Positions 1 through 7,232 of a stretch of 15,636 nucleotides of DNA are shown piece after piece (within the stretch, counting starts at the first letter, position 1; each line of letters begins with the position of its first letter). The stretch comes from Phycisphaera mikurensis NBRC 102666 (GTDB taxonomy: Bacteria > Planctomycetota > Phycisphaerae > Phycisphaerales > SM1A02): NCBI GenBank assembly GCA_945870475.1, contig CAMBSR010000023.1, forward strand, positions 1-15,636. Reading direction: 5' to 3'. The position numbers and the translations under genes were made by a program. The notes under the pieces are model-generated. The model was not told the origin of the DNA, made no database searches, and saw only the letters and a program-made list of their open reading frames with translations.

Positions 1-51
1 CCTCCGGATCGACGATGGGTTGCGGCGCGTGCTGGCGCCCTCGTTCGTCAC
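1..51 (-). CDS. 5' end of an unidentified gene, translationally coupled, cut by the window edge
   Basis: A GTG codon at 51-49 overlaps the TGA stop of the upstream membrane-protein gene (50-48) in a GTGA arrangement and opens a stop-free frame to the window edge, 17 codons reading VTNEGASTRRNPSSIRR. The same 4-base GTGA overlap occurs at other junctions in this window, so coupling here is plausible. Too little is visible to name a product. It would be the last visible member of the NfeD-FloA-glycosyltransferase operon. The alternative is that the frame is open by chance over this short distance. Confidence 0.4.
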   Translation of the reverse strand, partial: MTNEGASTRRNPSSIRR

Positions 52-1049
52 GGCCGGCTGACGGACGCCTCGCGCCGGCGCAGCCGGTACCACGCTGCCA
101 GGAAGGGAATCGCGGCGAGTCCCATCGGGATGGTGGTGAACATCTCGCCCAGGCTCTCCAGGAGCGCAAGCTGCTTGAATCCGCCATCGGCGTGCGCGAC
201 GTCGATGCCGCCGCCCGCCATCCAGTTGGCCACGAGCACCGTGGTGGCCTCGCGGAAGCCGATCCTGCCGAACGGGTTCAGCATGACGGCAATGGCGGCC
301 ACGCCGAGCACGGTGACGGTGGCAAAGGAGAGGCCGAGTTCCAGTATCTCGGCCGCACACCACATGCGCACGATCCAGAGGAGCACCTCGATCACGCGGA
401 GCACGGTGCCCGTCCAGTAGGTGCGCGGCGTGGTGAGCATCCGCGTCCACTCGCCCATGCGGCGGTGCACCGGCGGGAGCTGCGCGGCATGCATGAGGAC
501 GAATCCGCCGATCGCGAGTGCGAGGACCACCAGTCCCGCCCACATCGGGCCCGGCACCGGCACGAGCGCGGTGGCCGCCACCACGGCGCCGAGCGAGACC
601 AGGATCACGAGCGTCACGGCGATGAACCATGCCGTGGCCTGCACGAAGGTGAGCCGGTTGGCGAGCAGCGCGTAGGCGTAGCGCACGGGAATGCCGAGGC
701 GCACCGGGAAGAAGTTGCTGGTGGCCGTCACGAACGTCAGCCACTGGATCTCCATGAAGCCCAGCCGTCGGACCGGGAGAAGCACAAGCCAGAACAGCGC
801 GCCGTCGATGACGAGGCTCAGCGCCGTGGTGATGGCCAGTCCGGCCACCAGCCACGGGCGCGCATCCCACGCGGCGCGGACGCTTTCCAGGATGCCCGCA
901 CGGGTGGGGTCCTGCGCGGTCTCGATGGCGCCCTTCACCACCCACGCCACCAGCGCCAGGCCGGCGATGAAGCCGATCACCTGCACGGCGGCGCGCCTCG
1001 GTGCGAGCATGTTCTTCATGACCGTGCGGAATGCCGTGGGCTCGTTCAC
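48..1049 (-). CDS. Multispanning membrane protein, flippase-like / LPG-synthase transmembrane family
   Basis: Predicted integral membrane protein of 333 residues. Hydrophobic segments lie at about residues 22-40, 66-92, 104-120, 137-163, 168-187, 215-240, 245-262 and 300-321. The motif NPFGRIGFREATTVLVA (258-274) resembles the conserved P-G-x-G-x-R-E-A element of the lysylphosphatidylglycerol synthase transmembrane / UPF0104 family. Members are often found beside family 2 glycosyltransferases and are thought to move or handle polyprenyl-linked lipids. The GTG start (1049-1047) was chosen because it overlaps the TGA of the glycosyltransferase gene (1048-1046) as GTGA. The next ATG, ten codons in, is the alternative. 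There is no aminoacyl-transfer domain, so it is not a full MprF. Substrate is unknown; the context suggests it acts on the lipid-linked product of the adjacent glycosyltransferase. Confidence 0.65.
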   Translation of the reverse strand: MNEPTAFRTVMKNMLAPRRAAVQVIGFIAGLALVAWVVKGAIETAQDPTRAGILESVRAAWDARPWLVAGLAITTALSLVIDGALFWLVLLPVRRLGFMEIQWLTFVTATSNFFPVRLGIPVRYAYALLANRLTFVQATAWFIAVTLVILVSLGAVVAATALVPVPGPMWAGLVVLALAIGGFVLMHAAQLPPVHRRMGEWTRMLTTPRTYWTGTVLRVIEVLLWIVRMWCAAEILELGLSFATVTVLGVAAIAVMLNPFGRIGFREATTVLVANWMAGGGIDVAHADGGFKQLALLESLGEMFTTIPMGLAAIPFLAAWYRLRRREASVSRP

Positions 1050-1816
1050 GGGGTGCCCCCGTGGTTCGTTGCGGTTGCTGCCGGCGGGGTCCGGCGGACA
1101 CGCTCTCGGGCGATCACCCAGAGCGCGCGCACGCCATCGGTCCAGCGGATCTTCTTGCCTTCGGCAAAGGTGCGCGGCGCGTACTGCACCGCAACCTCGG
1201 CAACACGCACGCGCGCGCGGGCAAGCGCCGCCGCGATCTGCGGCTCGATGCCGAAGCGCTCCTCGGAGAGCCACGGCCGCGCAGCGCGCAGGATGGGCAC
1301 CCGGAGCAGCTTGTAGCAGCACTCCATGTCGTGGACCCCGAGTCCCGTGGCGCGGTTGCTTGCGGCAGTGAGCAGGCCATTCGCCATCGCGTGCAGGCGT
1401 CGGTATCCGGCGCGCCGCTCGGTGCCTGCCCAGCGATTGCCGAAGGCAGCGCCGACGGCGGGATCGCCGAGCGTCGCCACCAGCGCGTGATAGTCGGCGG
1501 GGTCGTACTCGAGGTCCGCATCCTGCACGAGCACGGCATCGGCGTCCGATGCGCGCGCGAGGACCGCGTCGAACCCCGTCATCAGCGCTGCACCCTTGCC
1601 GCGGTTTGCGGGGTGCACGATGAGCCGAACGCGGTTGCCGTGCGACCGGGCGCACTCGGCCGCGAGTGCTGCCGCCGTCGGTCGACTGCCATCATCCACC
1701 ATGGTCAGGTCCACTCCCCATCCGGCAGGCAAGGGAGCCTCGAGCACGCGGCGCACGATCTCCACGAGGGTCGGGCCCTCGTCGTAGATGGGCATCACCA
1801 CATGGAGGGTCGGCAT
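1046..1816 (-). CDS. Glycosyltransferase family 2 (polyprenyl/dolichyl-phosphate sugar synthase-like)
   Basis: GT-A fold glycosyltransferase of 256 residues. Visible motifs: PIYDEG at 9-14, VDDGS at 40-44 (nucleotide binding), NRGKGAALMTGF at 71-82, the metal-binding DADLE at 99-103, FGNR at 125-128, HDMECCYKLLR at 162-172 and EERFGIEPQI at 185-194. This pattern matches Dpm1-like enzymes that transfer a sugar from a nucleotide donor to a polyprenyl phosphate at the cytoplasmic face. No transmembrane segment is present, unlike bacterial GtrB or ArnC types. The following membrane protein starts inside its stop codon, so the two are probably coupled and may act as a pair. It begins 25 bases after floA with only a weak ribosome-binding site. 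Family assignment is firm; sugar and acceptor are inference. Confidence 0.88.
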   Translation of the reverse strand: MPTLHVVMPIYDEGPTLVEIVRRVLEAPLPAGWGVDLTMVDDGSRPTAAALAAECARSHGNRVRLIVHPANRGKGAALMTGFDAVLARASDADAVLVQDADLEYDPADYHALVATLGDPAVGAAFGNRWAGTERRAGYRRLHAMANGLLTAASNRATGLGVHDMECCYKLLRVPILRAARPWLSEERFGIEPQIAAALARARVRVAEVAVQYAPRTFAEGKKIRWTDGVRALWVIARERVRRTPPAATATNHGGTP

Positions 1817-1841
1817 GCGTGCGGAGCCCTGGCGCGGCGCG

Positions 1842-2906
1842 TCAGGGCTGCTGCTCCGGCTTGGAAAGGGCAGTGCGCATGCCGGTATCCGCCATCAGGT
1901 TCTGCATGCGGTAGTAGTCCATGAGCCCGAAGTTGCCGCTGCGCAGCGCGTCGGAGATCGCCTTCGGGACCTCGGCCTCGGCCAGCACCACCAATGCGCG
2001 GTTCTTCTGGGCCTCGGCCTGGTACTCGGCTTCCTGCGCCACGGCCAGCGCGCGGCGCTGCTCGGCCTGAGCCTGGAATCGCTTGGTGTCGGCGGTGGCC
2101 TGCGCCGTCTGCAGGTTGGCGCCGATGTTCTCGCCGACGTCGATCTCGGCGATGTCGATCGAGAGGATCTCGAACGCCGTGCCGCTGTCGAGGCCCTTGG
2201 CGAGCACGGTCTTGGAGATGCGGTCGGGGTGCTCGAGCACCGCCTTGTGGTTCTCTGCGCTGCCGATGGTGGCGATGATGCCTTCGCCGACGCGGGCGAT
2301 GATGGTCTCCTCCGTGGCGCCGCCGACGAGCCGCGCGATGTTCGTGCGCACCGTCACGCGCGCACGGGCGCGCAGCTGGATGCCGTCCTGCGCCACCGCG
2401 TCCACGGTGGTCTTGCCGCTCGCGGGGTTCGGGCAATCGATGACCTTGGGGTCGACGCTCGTCTTCACCGCGTCCAGGATGTCGCGGCCGGCGAGGTCGA
2501 TGGCGGTGGCGCGGTCCCACGGGAGCTCGATCTTGGCCTTGTCCGCGGCGATCATGGCGCGGACCACGCGCTCGATGTTCCCGCCCGCCAGGTAATGGCT
2601 CTCGAGCTGGTCGGAATCGACCTCCAGCCCGGCCTTCTTCGCCGAGATCCGGTTGAAGACGATGTCCGCGGGCGACACCTTCCGCAGGCGCATCATCACG
2701 AGCTTCAGCAGGCTCACCGGGGCGCCGGAGAGCCATGCCTGCACGGCCAGCTGGATGTACTGGCTGATGACGATCAGCATCACGAAGCCGATCAGGCCGA
2801 CCACGGCGAGCACCACCCAGAAGATGACGCCAAGGCTGCCCGACCCGGATGCTGCAGCTTGCGCGAGCGACGGGGCGACCATTCCGGTTGCGAAGTTCGA
2901 TTGCAT
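1842..2906 (-). CDS. floA: Flotillin-like protein FloA
   Basis: SPFH-family membrane scaffold of 354 residues, close to the length of Bacillus FloA (about 330) plus a short N-terminal extension. One hydrophobic membrane segment lies at about 24-47. An SPFH-like region runs from about 75 to 265, with family-typical stretches such as KVSPADIVFNRI (76-87) and AFEILSIDIAEIDVGENIGA (244-263). It is followed by an Ala/Glu-rich coiled-coil region (about 262-312) and a C-terminal MDYYRMQNL element (329-337). Known role of the family: organising functional membrane microdomains and influencing membrane fluidity. It lies 10 bases after a short nfeD gene, the usual partner arrangement. The start has no clear Shine-Dalgarno sequence; an ATG at codon 9 is possible. 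Confidence 0.93.
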   Translation of the reverse strand: MQSNFATGMVAPSLAQAAASGSGSLGVIFWVVLAVVGLIGFVMLIVISQYIQLAVQAWLSGAPVSLLKLVMMRLRKVSPADIVFNRISAKKAGLEVDSDQLESHYLAGGNIERVVRAMIAADKAKIELPWDRATAIDLAGRDILDAVKTSVDPKVIDCPNPASGKTTVDAVAQDGIQLRARARVTVRTNIARLVGGATEETIIARVGEGIIATIGSAENHKAVLEHPDRISKTVLAKGLDSGTAFEILSIDIAEIDVGENIGANLQTAQATADTKRFQAQAEQRRALAVAQEAEYQAEAQKNRALVVLAEAEVPKAISDALRSGNFGLMDYYRMQNLMADTGMRTALSKPEQQP

Positions 2907-2916
2907 GCGCGGGATG

Positions 2917-3471
2917 CTATCCGCGGGCCCGCACCACCACGTGGAGCGGCGTGGACTCCACCACCGTCACGGCGGTGCCGGCCTCGATCATCCCCATCTC
3001 GGCCACCGACTCGACGCGCAGCTCGCCGAAACGCACCATTCCCACCGGGCGCAGCGTGGTCTCGGCGGTTCCTTCGGTGCCGACGGCGACCGCGCCCGGC
3101 GCGTTCGGCGCAGGTGCGGTGCCCTCCTCGCCCGACATGCCCGCCTGGGCGCCGCCGAGCACCATCTTGCGGGCAATCGGGGTGCGCGTCCACATGCGGA
3201 AGGCGAACACCACCGCGAAGGGAGCGCCTGCCGAGTAGGCGAGCAGCGCGGCAAATCCCCAGAGCGCGCCGTGCAGGAAGAACATCACGATCGAGGCCAC
3301 GAAGCAGATGGCGGTGGCCGCGGCGAGCAGGCCGCCCGTGGGAACGAAGATCTCCAGGACGCCGAGCACCAATCCCGCTGCGAGCAGGATGAACCCGGCC
3401 GCGATCCATGCGGACTGGTCACCGCCCGCGACGGTGCCGGCTTCTGCGAGCATCGTGAGCGCGGTCATCAT
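2917..3471 (-). CDS. Short NfeD-family membrane protein
   Basis: Membrane protein of 184 residues with three predicted helices (about 21-44, 47-66, 69-92). It ends in a small beta-rich OB-fold-like NfeD domain (about 125-182) containing LRPVGMVRFGELRVES. This C-terminal motif is closely similar to that of the larger NfeD upstream (LTPLRPVGKAEFGGAIVEV). The frame is open further 5', but the ATG at 3471-3469 is preferred: it overlaps the upstream TGA (3470-3468) as ATGA, and the longer reading is low-complexity out-of-frame sequence from the neighbour. Short NfeD proteins without the protease domain are known partners of flotillin-like proteins, which fits floA immediately downstream. The exact biochemical role is unknown. 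Confidence 0.87.
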   Translation of the reverse strand: MMTALTMLAEAGTVAGGDQSAWIAAGFILLAAGLVLGVLEIFVPTGGLLAAATAICFVASIVMFFLHGALWGFAALLAYSAGAPFAVVFAFRMWTRTPIARKMVLGGAQAGMSGEEGTAPAPNAPGAVAVGTEGTAETTLRPVGMVRFGELRVESVAEMGMIEAGTAVTVVESTPLHVVVRARG

Positions 3472-5183
3472 GCTGTTCGCCTGTCCTTTTCCACTTCCAC
3501 AGCGTACGCCGTGGATCGCACCACGACGATCCGCGTGCCTTCGTCGACGAAGGGGCCGACGGCCTGCACCTCGACGATTGCACCGCCGAATTCGGCCTTG
3601 CCCACCGGGCGCAGCGGCGTCAGGGCGATTCCGCTGCGGCCCACCGCCACCATCCCGGCCGGCGCTGCCGACGGCATTGCTCCGCCACCGGCCGTGGCCT
3701 CGAGCACCGCGGCGCGCATGACGGGCGAACGAGGCAGCGTCCGCAGCAGCGCCCACGCGGCACCGACCGCCAGGATCCCGCCGCCCGCGACGATGCCGAT
3801 GGCGGTGGCGAGGTCGCCACGGCCTTCTTCGGTGGCGATCGGTGCGTCCAGGAAGCTGGCGACCAGTCCCACCACGATGCACGCGCCGCCAAGGAAGCCC
3901 ACGAGGCCGACGCCCGGGATGAGGAACACCTCGATCACCACGAGCAGCGCCCCCAGCACGACCACCAGCAGTGGCCACCACGTGCTCACGCCGCCGAGCG
4001 CCGGTGCGCCCACAAGCAGCACCAGCGCCGCCGTGGAAGCCGCACCGAACCAGCCGACGCCCGGCACGGCGATCTCCACGAAGAACCCGCCCAGGAGGAC
4101 GATCACGAGCACGAGCCGCACCGGCCAGCTGGTGAGGAACCGCACCAGCGCATCGCCGAAGTTCTCGTCGCTGCGGGTCACCGTCAGCGCGCCGAAGTGT
4201 GCCGCGAGCTCACGGTCGTCGGCCACGGTGCGCTCCGCGAGCCCGAATGCGATGGCTTCCGGCGCATAGGTCACGAGCAGCTCCTCCGCGCCGTCGACCT
4301 GGGCGATGACATGCCAGTCCTGTGCCTCCTCGGCGGTAAGCCGCTCGCGCACCGGCGGGCGCGTCTGCTCGTACTCGACCTGCGCATCGCGCTCCGCCGG
4401 ATTGCTCGGCCCCTCGTCCGCCTTGCGGCGAAGGCGGAGGTCGACGAACGGCACGGTCGGTGCTCCGGGCGAGAATTCGCCGCGCCCCGAGCCGGCTGCA
4501 CGTGTCGTCGGCGGATCGGTGCCGAAGGCCTCGCGGTACTCCTGCCGGCCCACGAACATGCGTGCCCCCTGGTCGTTGCGCTCGAGAAGCCAGACCTCGT
4601 CCGGCGCGCTCACGAAGGCGCGCACCAGGTTCTCGTCGTAGCCACGTCGGCGCGCGCTGTCGACCACCTCGGAGAGCACGGGGGCCTCCATCTTCGCGCG
4701 TTCGGCCACCGGCATCGGCTGCAGGCCAAGGCCCGGGATCACCGAGATCGGCGCTGCGTCGCCGAATGCGCCGCCTGGCGAGACCAGGATTCCGCGGCAT
4801 GCGAGCGCGATGATCGCCCCCGCGCTGTACGCCTTCGGATGCACCCAGGCCCAGACCGGCACCGTGGCGCGGTCCTTCAGGTAGAGGCAGAGCTCGAGCG
4901 TCGCGTACATGTCGCCGCCCGGGGTGTCGAGCTCCAGCACCACGGCGCCGGCACCGGCCGCGGCCGCCGCCGCGATTCGCCGTTCCGTGCTTGCCCGCGT
5001 GACCGCATCGATCTCCCCGTGCACGGTGACGACCGCCACGCGCGAGGCCTGGCGCCAGGCAGGGACGGCCACCGGAGCGATGGCAGGCTCCTGTGCCTGC
5101 GCCGGGCGCTCGGGCACGGCGATCGCCGCCAGCGCCACCGCCATCACCGCCCGAAGCATGCGCGTGGTTGCCCATCGGATCAT
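3468..5183 (-). CDS. Long NfeD-family membrane protein with ClpP-like serine protease domain
   Basis: Full-length NfeD of 571 residues. A signal peptide (about 1-31, ending AQA) precedes a ClpP/SppA-like domain (about 47-200) with DTPGG at 86-90, AYSAGA with the candidate nucleophile Ser120, and Lys164 placed as the second member of a Ser-Lys dyad (by analogy with archaeal PH1510). Membrane helices follow at about 354-372, 376-395, 402-422, 426-446 and 456-480, then a C-terminal OB-fold-like NfeD domain (about 510-566). Residues 200-345 are a linker region typical of long forms. Such proteins are believed to take part in membrane protein quality control. The ATG at 5183 (MIRW) is used because the longer frame would read backwards through the terminator hairpin; an ATG eight codons further in is possible. 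It heads the NfeD-FloA-glycosyltransferase operon. Confidence 0.9.
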   Translation of the reverse strand: MIRWATTRMLRAVMAVALAAIAVPERPAQAQEPAIAPVAVPAWRQASRVAVVTVHGEIDAVTRASTERRIAAAAAAGAGAVVLELDTPGGDMYATLELCLYLKDRATVPVWAWVHPKAYSAGAIIALACRGILVSPGGAFGDAAPISVIPGLGLQPMPVAERAKMEAPVLSEVVDSARRRGYDENLVRAFVSAPDEVWLLERNDQGARMFVGRQEYREAFGTDPPTTRAAGSGRGEFSPGAPTVPFVDLRLRRKADEGPSNPAERDAQVEYEQTRPPVRERLTAEEAQDWHVIAQVDGAEELLVTYAPEAIAFGLAERTVADDRELAAHFGALTVTRSDENFGDALVRFLTSWPVRLVLVIVLLGGFFVEIAVPGVGWFGAASTAALVLLVGAPALGGVSTWWPLLVVVLGALLVVIEVFLIPGVGLVGFLGGACIVVGLVASFLDAPIATEEGRGDLATAIGIVAGGGILAVGAAWALLRTLPRSPVMRAAVLEATAGGGAMPSAAPAGMVAVGRSGIALTPLRPVGKAEFGGAIVEVQAVGPFVDEGTRIVVVRSTAYAVEVEKDRRTA

Positions 5184-5202
5184 CGCCGCAGGATATCCCG
5201 GC

Positions 5203-5239
5203 CAAAAACACCGAGGCCGGCGACTGGCGCCGGCCTCGG
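5203..5239 (-). terminator. Intrinsic terminator of the prepilin operon
   Basis: On the minus strand a perfect 12-base-pair stem (arms 5239-5228 and 5222-5211, CCGAGGCCGGCG with CGCCGGCCTCGG) and a 5-base loop are followed directly by TGTTTTTGG (the run of five T at 5208-5204). It sits 38 bases after the stop of the first-listed prepilin gene. The plus-strand side has no T-run, so it works in one direction only. It lies only about 20 bases before the start of the long nfeD gene. Confidence 0.88.
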
Positions 5240-5277
5240 GGAAGGTTGCCGTGAGCAGGTGGTTGTGCATGGCGGAC

Positions 5278-6258
5278 TCAGTCCCAGGAGACGAAGTCGC
5301 CACCGTCGAAGGCATCGGCGGTGACGATGCCGTTGGCCGTGGTGTTGGTCGACCGCCTCTGGATCCAGAGCACGCTGTCGACGTTCTTCTTGGCGTTGGT
5401 CTGGCAGCCGGTGTCGTTCTTGAAGATGTTGTCCTGCGACAGCGAGTTCACGATCAGGTCGGCGCCACCGCCGCTGCATGAGGCCTGGTTCAGCGGCTTC
5501 ACGTTTTCGGGATAGAACGTGCGGCCGTACTCGACGTGGTTGTCGTTGTAGCCGATGTTGCCGTCCCATTCCCTCGAGCCGCCGTGGATGAGCAGGGTCT
5601 TGGAGTTGGTGTAATCGGCGCTGGTGGGGTTGCCCGCCTTCGGACCACGGTTGCCCATGATCGCGAAGCGCGAGTTGCCCGTGTTGCGCCACTCGGTCCT
5701 GCGGCGCGACGCGGGGTCGAGCGGCATGACGGCGTAGGACGTGTTGCACTGGGTGGTCAGGTCCGCGCGGAAGCCCGTGGCCGGGTTCGGCAGGGTGCCG
5801 CCGGAGCCCGCGCCCGCCTGGTCGATCGGATCCCAGTAGCAATCCGTGGCCGGGTTGATGCGGTTCATGTTGTAGGTCGCGCACGCGACCACCTTCGAGT
5901 TCACCTCGGCGGGCGAGACCAGGATCTGCGCGTTCACGTAGCCACGGCCGATCATGGCGCCGTGCAGGTTCGCGTGGTTGTTCTGGATCTCGTCGATGTC
6001 GCCGCGGCCCGGCACGGTGCCGCCGCGATTGATCTCGCCGGGGAGCGGGAGCACGCCTCCGGAGTCGTTGGAGGCCGTGAGCCAGCCCTGGTGGATCTGC
6101 TTGACCTGGGTCTGGTCCTTCACCTGGCGGGCCGTGGCGCGGGCCTTGGCGAGGGCAGGCAGGAGCAGGCCGAGGAGCAGGGCGATGATCGCCATGACGA
6201 CGAGCAGCTCGACGAGCGTGAAGCCCTTGCTGCCGTTGCGGTTCTGTGCATTCTTCAT
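5278..6258 (-). CDS. Prepilin-type N-terminal cleavage/methylation protein (pseudopilin-like), paralogue A
   Basis: Secreted or filament protein of 326 residues with a class III signal: a basic leader of 12 residues ending SKG, then FTLVELLVVMAIIALLLG (13-30), giving the canonical G|FTLVE prepilin peptidase site and Glu at mature position 5. The globular part contains LLIHGGSREWDGNIGYNDNHVEYG (split as LLIHGGSREWDG, then NIGYNDNHVEYG, 222-245). This resembles a degenerate form of the 'H-X9-DG' motif of planctomycete and verrucomicrobial pseudopilins. It is clearly paralogous to the neighbouring gene. The ATG at 6258 has AAGGA about 10 bases upstream; the frame extends 14 codons further but overlaps the upstream stop. 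It lies 38 bases after paralogue B and ends in a terminator. Role (type II secretion or type IV pilus-like) is inference. Confidence 0.88.
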   Translation of the reverse strand: MKNAQNRNGSKGFTLVELLVVMAIIALLLGLLLPALAKARATARQVKDQTQVKQIHQGWLTASNDSGGVLPLPGEINRGGTVPGRGDIDEIQNNHANLHGAMIGRGYVNAQILVSPAEVNSKVVACATYNMNRINPATDCYWDPIDQAGAGSGGTLPNPATGFRADLTTQCNTSYAVMPLDPASRRRTEWRNTGNSRFAIMGNRGPKAGNPTSADYTNSKTLLIHGGSREWDGNIGYNDNHVEYGRTFYPENVKPLNQASCSGGGADLIVNSLSQDNIFKNDTGCQTNAKKNVDSVLWIQRRSTNTTANGIVTADAFDGGDFVSWD

Positions 6259-6296
6259 GTGGTGGTTTCCTTCGTGTTGGTGCCGTTGATCCGGGA

Positions 6297-7232
6297 TCAC
6301 TGGTCGTCACGCCGGTCGTACACCGGGATGGCGATCCACTTCGTCGGGGTGTTGGGGTGGATGCCGAGCATGGCGTCGCCGCCGGCCCACGGCTGCGGAG
6401 CGTTCGTCGCGTTCACGTCGACGCAGCCGTTGCCGGTGAACTCAGCCGGGGTGGTGCCGCCGCACTGGAACAGGTTGTCCTTCGTCAGGTTGCCGCCGTT
6501 GAAGGTGCCGCACTCGTAGAACACGCCGTCCGGGCGGAAGGTCTCGACGAACTCCATGTGGGTGTCGCCGAAGCAGACGTTGCCTTCCCAGGTCTTCCCC
6601 GGACCGTGGAGGCGGAGCGTCGGGCTCTGCTCGTAGTCGTCACCGGTGACAACGCCGTTCTTGACGCCGCGCGTCGCGAAGTGCGGGCGTGTCGAGTCGA
6701 GGTTGTTGCGCCAGTGCTGGGACTTGCGGAGGCCGCAGAGGATCTGGTGCGCGTAGCTCGTGTGGCACTCGTCGGCGCCGGGGGCGGCGTCGATCTTGGC
6801 CTTCATGTTCGGATCCCAGTAGACGTCCGTTGCCGGGCGGTAGGCCGCGTAGTTGTAGTTGGTGTACGGCTTGACGACCTGGTTGACCTCGGTGGCGCCG
6901 ATCAGGATGTCGGTGTTGAAGAGCTGCTGCGCGACGCAGGCCGAGTACAGGTTCTGCGTCTTGTTCTGCGCGAAGTCCTCTTCGCCCTCGCCGGGGATCT
7001 GCTGGCCGTTGTAGGACAGGCGGTTGATCAGGCCGGGAGTGGGCATCTTGCCCTTGGACTCGTTGGCACGACCCACCATGGCGGTGTGGATCTGCTTGAT
7101 CTGGTTCGAGTCCTTGACGGTCTTGGCGGTCTGCTGGGCCTTGGCCAGCGCCGGCAGCAGCAGGCCGACGAGCAGGGCGATGATGGCAACGACCACCAGC
7201 AGCTCGACCAGCGTAAATGCACGCTTCTTCAT
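6297..7232 (-). CDS. Prepilin-type N-terminal cleavage/methylation protein (pseudopilin-like), paralogue B
   Basis: 311 residues. A very short leader MKKRA precedes FTLVELLVVVAIIALLVGLL (6-25), so processing would fall after Ala5 rather than Gly, a variant often seen in planctomycete prepilin-type proteins. The rest is a soluble domain with several Cys residues, including C99, C156, C166, C220, C241, C257 and C270. It carries LRLHGPGKTWEG and NVCFGDTHMEF (207-228), the counterpart of the H-X9-DG-like element in paralogue A. The region WRNN...HGPGKTWEGN...GD.H aligns with paralogue A almost throughout. An AGGAGA ribosome-binding site lies about 10 bases before the ATG. It is the first gene of the pair, behind a long hairpin-rich leader. 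Function beyond the pilin-like class is unknown. Confidence 0.88.
   Translation of the reverse strand: MKKRAFTLVELLVVVAIIALLVGLLLPALAKAQQTAKTVKDSNQIKQIHTAMVGRANESKGKMPTPGLINRLSYNGQQIPGEGEEDFAQNKTQNLYSACVAQQLFNTDILIGATEVNQVVKPYTNYNYAAYRPATDVYWDPNMKAKIDAAPGADECHTSYAHQILCGLRKSQHWRNNLDSTRPHFATRGVKNGVVTGDDYEQSPTLRLHGPGKTWEGNVCFGDTHMEFVETFRPDGVFYECGTFNGGNLTKDNLFQCGGTTPAEFTGNGCVDVNATNAPQPWAGGDAMLGIHPNTPTKWIAIPVYDRRDDQ

Noticed and set aside
15..1316. 433-codon plus-strand open frame opposite the flippase-like and glycosyltransferase genes
   Set aside because: Its product is His/Arg/Glu-rich with no domain, and it is the complement of well-supported minus-strand genes.
1788..4269. Two overlapping plus-strand open frames of more than 530 codons opposite floA and nfeD
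   Set aside because: Both are low-complexity shadows of FloA and NfeD, which have clear family motifs.
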